A DNA stretch of 64,000 nucleotides from Aestuariibacter sp. GS-14 (lineage in GTDB: Bacteria; Pseudomonadota; Gammaproteobacteria; Enterobacterales; Alteromonadaceae): the NCBI RefSeq assembly GCF_006494365.1, contig NZ_VHIP01000016.1, forward strand, positions 43,646 through 107,645, read 5' to 3'. Position 1 is the first letter of the stretch; each line of letters begins with the position of its first letter. This document shows, piece after piece, positions 63,372-64,000 of this stretch. The position numbers and the translations under genes are program-made. A model generated the notes under the pieces. That model made no database searches. It was not told the origin of the DNA and worked only from the letters and a program-made list of their open reading frames with translations.

Positions 63372-63477
63372 ACATAACGCCTAAATATGGGGCACAAACA
63401 GGCAGGCTACAATGGCGAAGCCGCCTGCCTGTTTGTGTCCCAGCCCGCCTGCGGGCGACATGATTTTTTTGTTATAC
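63372..63477 (-). other. attC recombination site (cassette 10)
   Basis: ACATAAC (63372-63378) to GTTATAC (63471-63477), arms GGGCACAAACAGGCAGGC / GCCTGCCTGTTTGTGTCC. Nearly identical to the site at 62819 over about 100 bp. Confidence 0.88.
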
Positions 63478-63493
63478 GCAAATAACATGCTAA

Positions 63494-63802
63494 TTACCAA
63501 AGTTTTAAATTGAAAGTCAAAAACAGAAACAAGAAGTTAATTGAACATATAACAACACCGCCTAATGCTTGCAGTGTGCTTGTTGATTTATGTGCTTTCC
63601 ATGAAACAAAAGTGCCAAAAGCAACCGTAATTGGGTAAGACAACATTAAAAATGCAGTAAACCATGTGGCAGGATTACTTTGTGAGTCTGGAGCGTCAAA
63701 AAGAAAAATACTGGTATATGCTACAAACGGCCACAATAAAATGGTTAAGCAAGTTAACCCTGTGAAACCAAGACAAAGAAAAGTAATTGGGTTACCGTAC
63801 AA
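63494..63802 (-). CDS. Integron cassette gene 10: small membrane protein
   Basis: A 102-residue protein with three or four hydrophobic segments (FLCLGFTGLTCLTILLWPFV, ATWFTAFLMLSYPITVAFG and VVICSINFLFLFLTF). Start set at TTG 63802 with AAAAGGA six bases upstream, because the first ATG in frame (63847) lies within the neighbouring attC. Function unknown. Confidence 0.6.
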   Translation of the reverse strand: MYGNPITFLCLGFTGLTCLTILLWPFVAYTSIFLFDAPDSQSNPATWFTAFLMLSYPITVAFGTFVSWKAHKSTSTLQALGGVVICSINFLFLFLTFNLKLW

Positions 63803-63828
63803 TGCTAATCCTTTTGCGTATAACGCCC

Positions 63829-63915
63829 AACTTAGGGGCAATAACACGCAGGCTAAACTTGGAGCGGAGCGACTGGGCCTGCGTGTTATTGTCCCAGTGA
63901 GCGCCAGCGAACGAC
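63829..63915 (-). other. attC, right core missing (possibly interrupted)
   Basis: GTATAAC (63829-63835) and arms GGCAATAACACGCAGGC / GCCTGCGTGTTATTGTC are present, then GCGAACGA as in another attC of the array, but the expected GTTRRRY core does not follow. Instead TTTTTTGATACTCATTGAGC begins unrelated sequence with an IS-end-like GAGCCTCCTCCC. Confidence 0.6.
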
Positions 63916-64000
63916 TACAGTTTTTTGATACTCATTGAGCCTCCTCCCTATCAGCATAAACAGAGTTTATCCTAATAGGCGACCAAACCGAGGGAGAAAA

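Noticed and set aside
58865-63802. Antibiotic-resistance integron
   Set aside because: No integrase, sul, qac or known resistance cassette is in the window; the cassette proteins are unrecognised small proteins.

Overview
This window is a chromosomal segment of a marine gammaproteobacterium, most likely Alteromonadales (Alteromonadaceae-like). The evidence is protein content and gene order rather than a marker RNA; no rRNA or tRNA gene was seen. The queG / nnr-tsaE-amiB-mutL-miaA-hfq-hflX-hflK-hflC block keeps the order found in Escherichia coli, and rpsF-rpsR-rplI, dnaB, hemE, hemH, ubiG, nudC, rsd and zur are all of gammaproteobacterial type. Most of the window is compact core genome. The accessory parts are a disrupted lysis module near 53-55 kb and the last 5 kb.

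Layout. 1-1.8 kb: agmatine-to-putrescine genes (aguA cut by the window edge, aguB). 1.8-9.2 kb: the four ligase-associated DNA repair genes (phosphoesterase, Lhr-like helicase, MBL exonuclease, ATP-dependent ligase) in two divergent halves, with a glycosyltransferase and a small lipoprotein between them. 9.3-13 kb: a serine hydrolase, a small lipoprotein, and a secreted lipase with its foldase. 13.3-19.7 kb: GST, ubiG, a diguanylate cyclase, a DUF4112 protein, hemH and an AbgT transporter. 19.9-32.3 kb: the hfl/hfq/mutL block, queG and hemE. 32.4-35.4 kb: a candidate small RNA, then a kynureninase-like PLP enzyme coupled to a PrnB-like haem oxygenase, divergent from an Lrp/AsnC regulator. 35.5-46 kb: nudC, rsd, zur-cheX-yjbQ, an OmpA protein, a porin-chemoreceptor pair, dnaB and a beta-propeller protein. 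46-49 kb: a 49-residue protein, a 73-bp tandem hairpin repeat, and an ECF sigma / anti-sigma-like / DUF4097 operon. 49-54.7 kb: an MBL hydrolase divergent from a TetR gene around a perfect palindrome, MOSC and GGCT proteins, an SGNH lipoprotein, and a GH108 endolysin followed by a holin gene broken by a 276-bp MITE-like element. 54.8-58.5 kb: the ribosomal protein operon, two exporters and rluF.

58.8-64 kb is the distal end of a chromosomal integron cassette array. Ten small minus-strand genes, mostly unrecognised, are separated by attC recombination sites (RYYYAAC / GTTRRRY cores around imperfect palindromes). The stop codon of most genes lies inside the adjoining attC core. The integrase and attI are not in the window; from cassette orientation they should lie beyond position 64000. 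The array carries an internally deleted IS110/IS1111-type element, one very short attC, two near-identical attC sites, and an attC at the window edge that looks interrupted.

The items most worth a second look are the cassette array with its IS relic, the MITE-interrupted holin, the PrnB-like/kynureninase-like pair, the candidate small RNA, and the 73-bp hairpin repeats.
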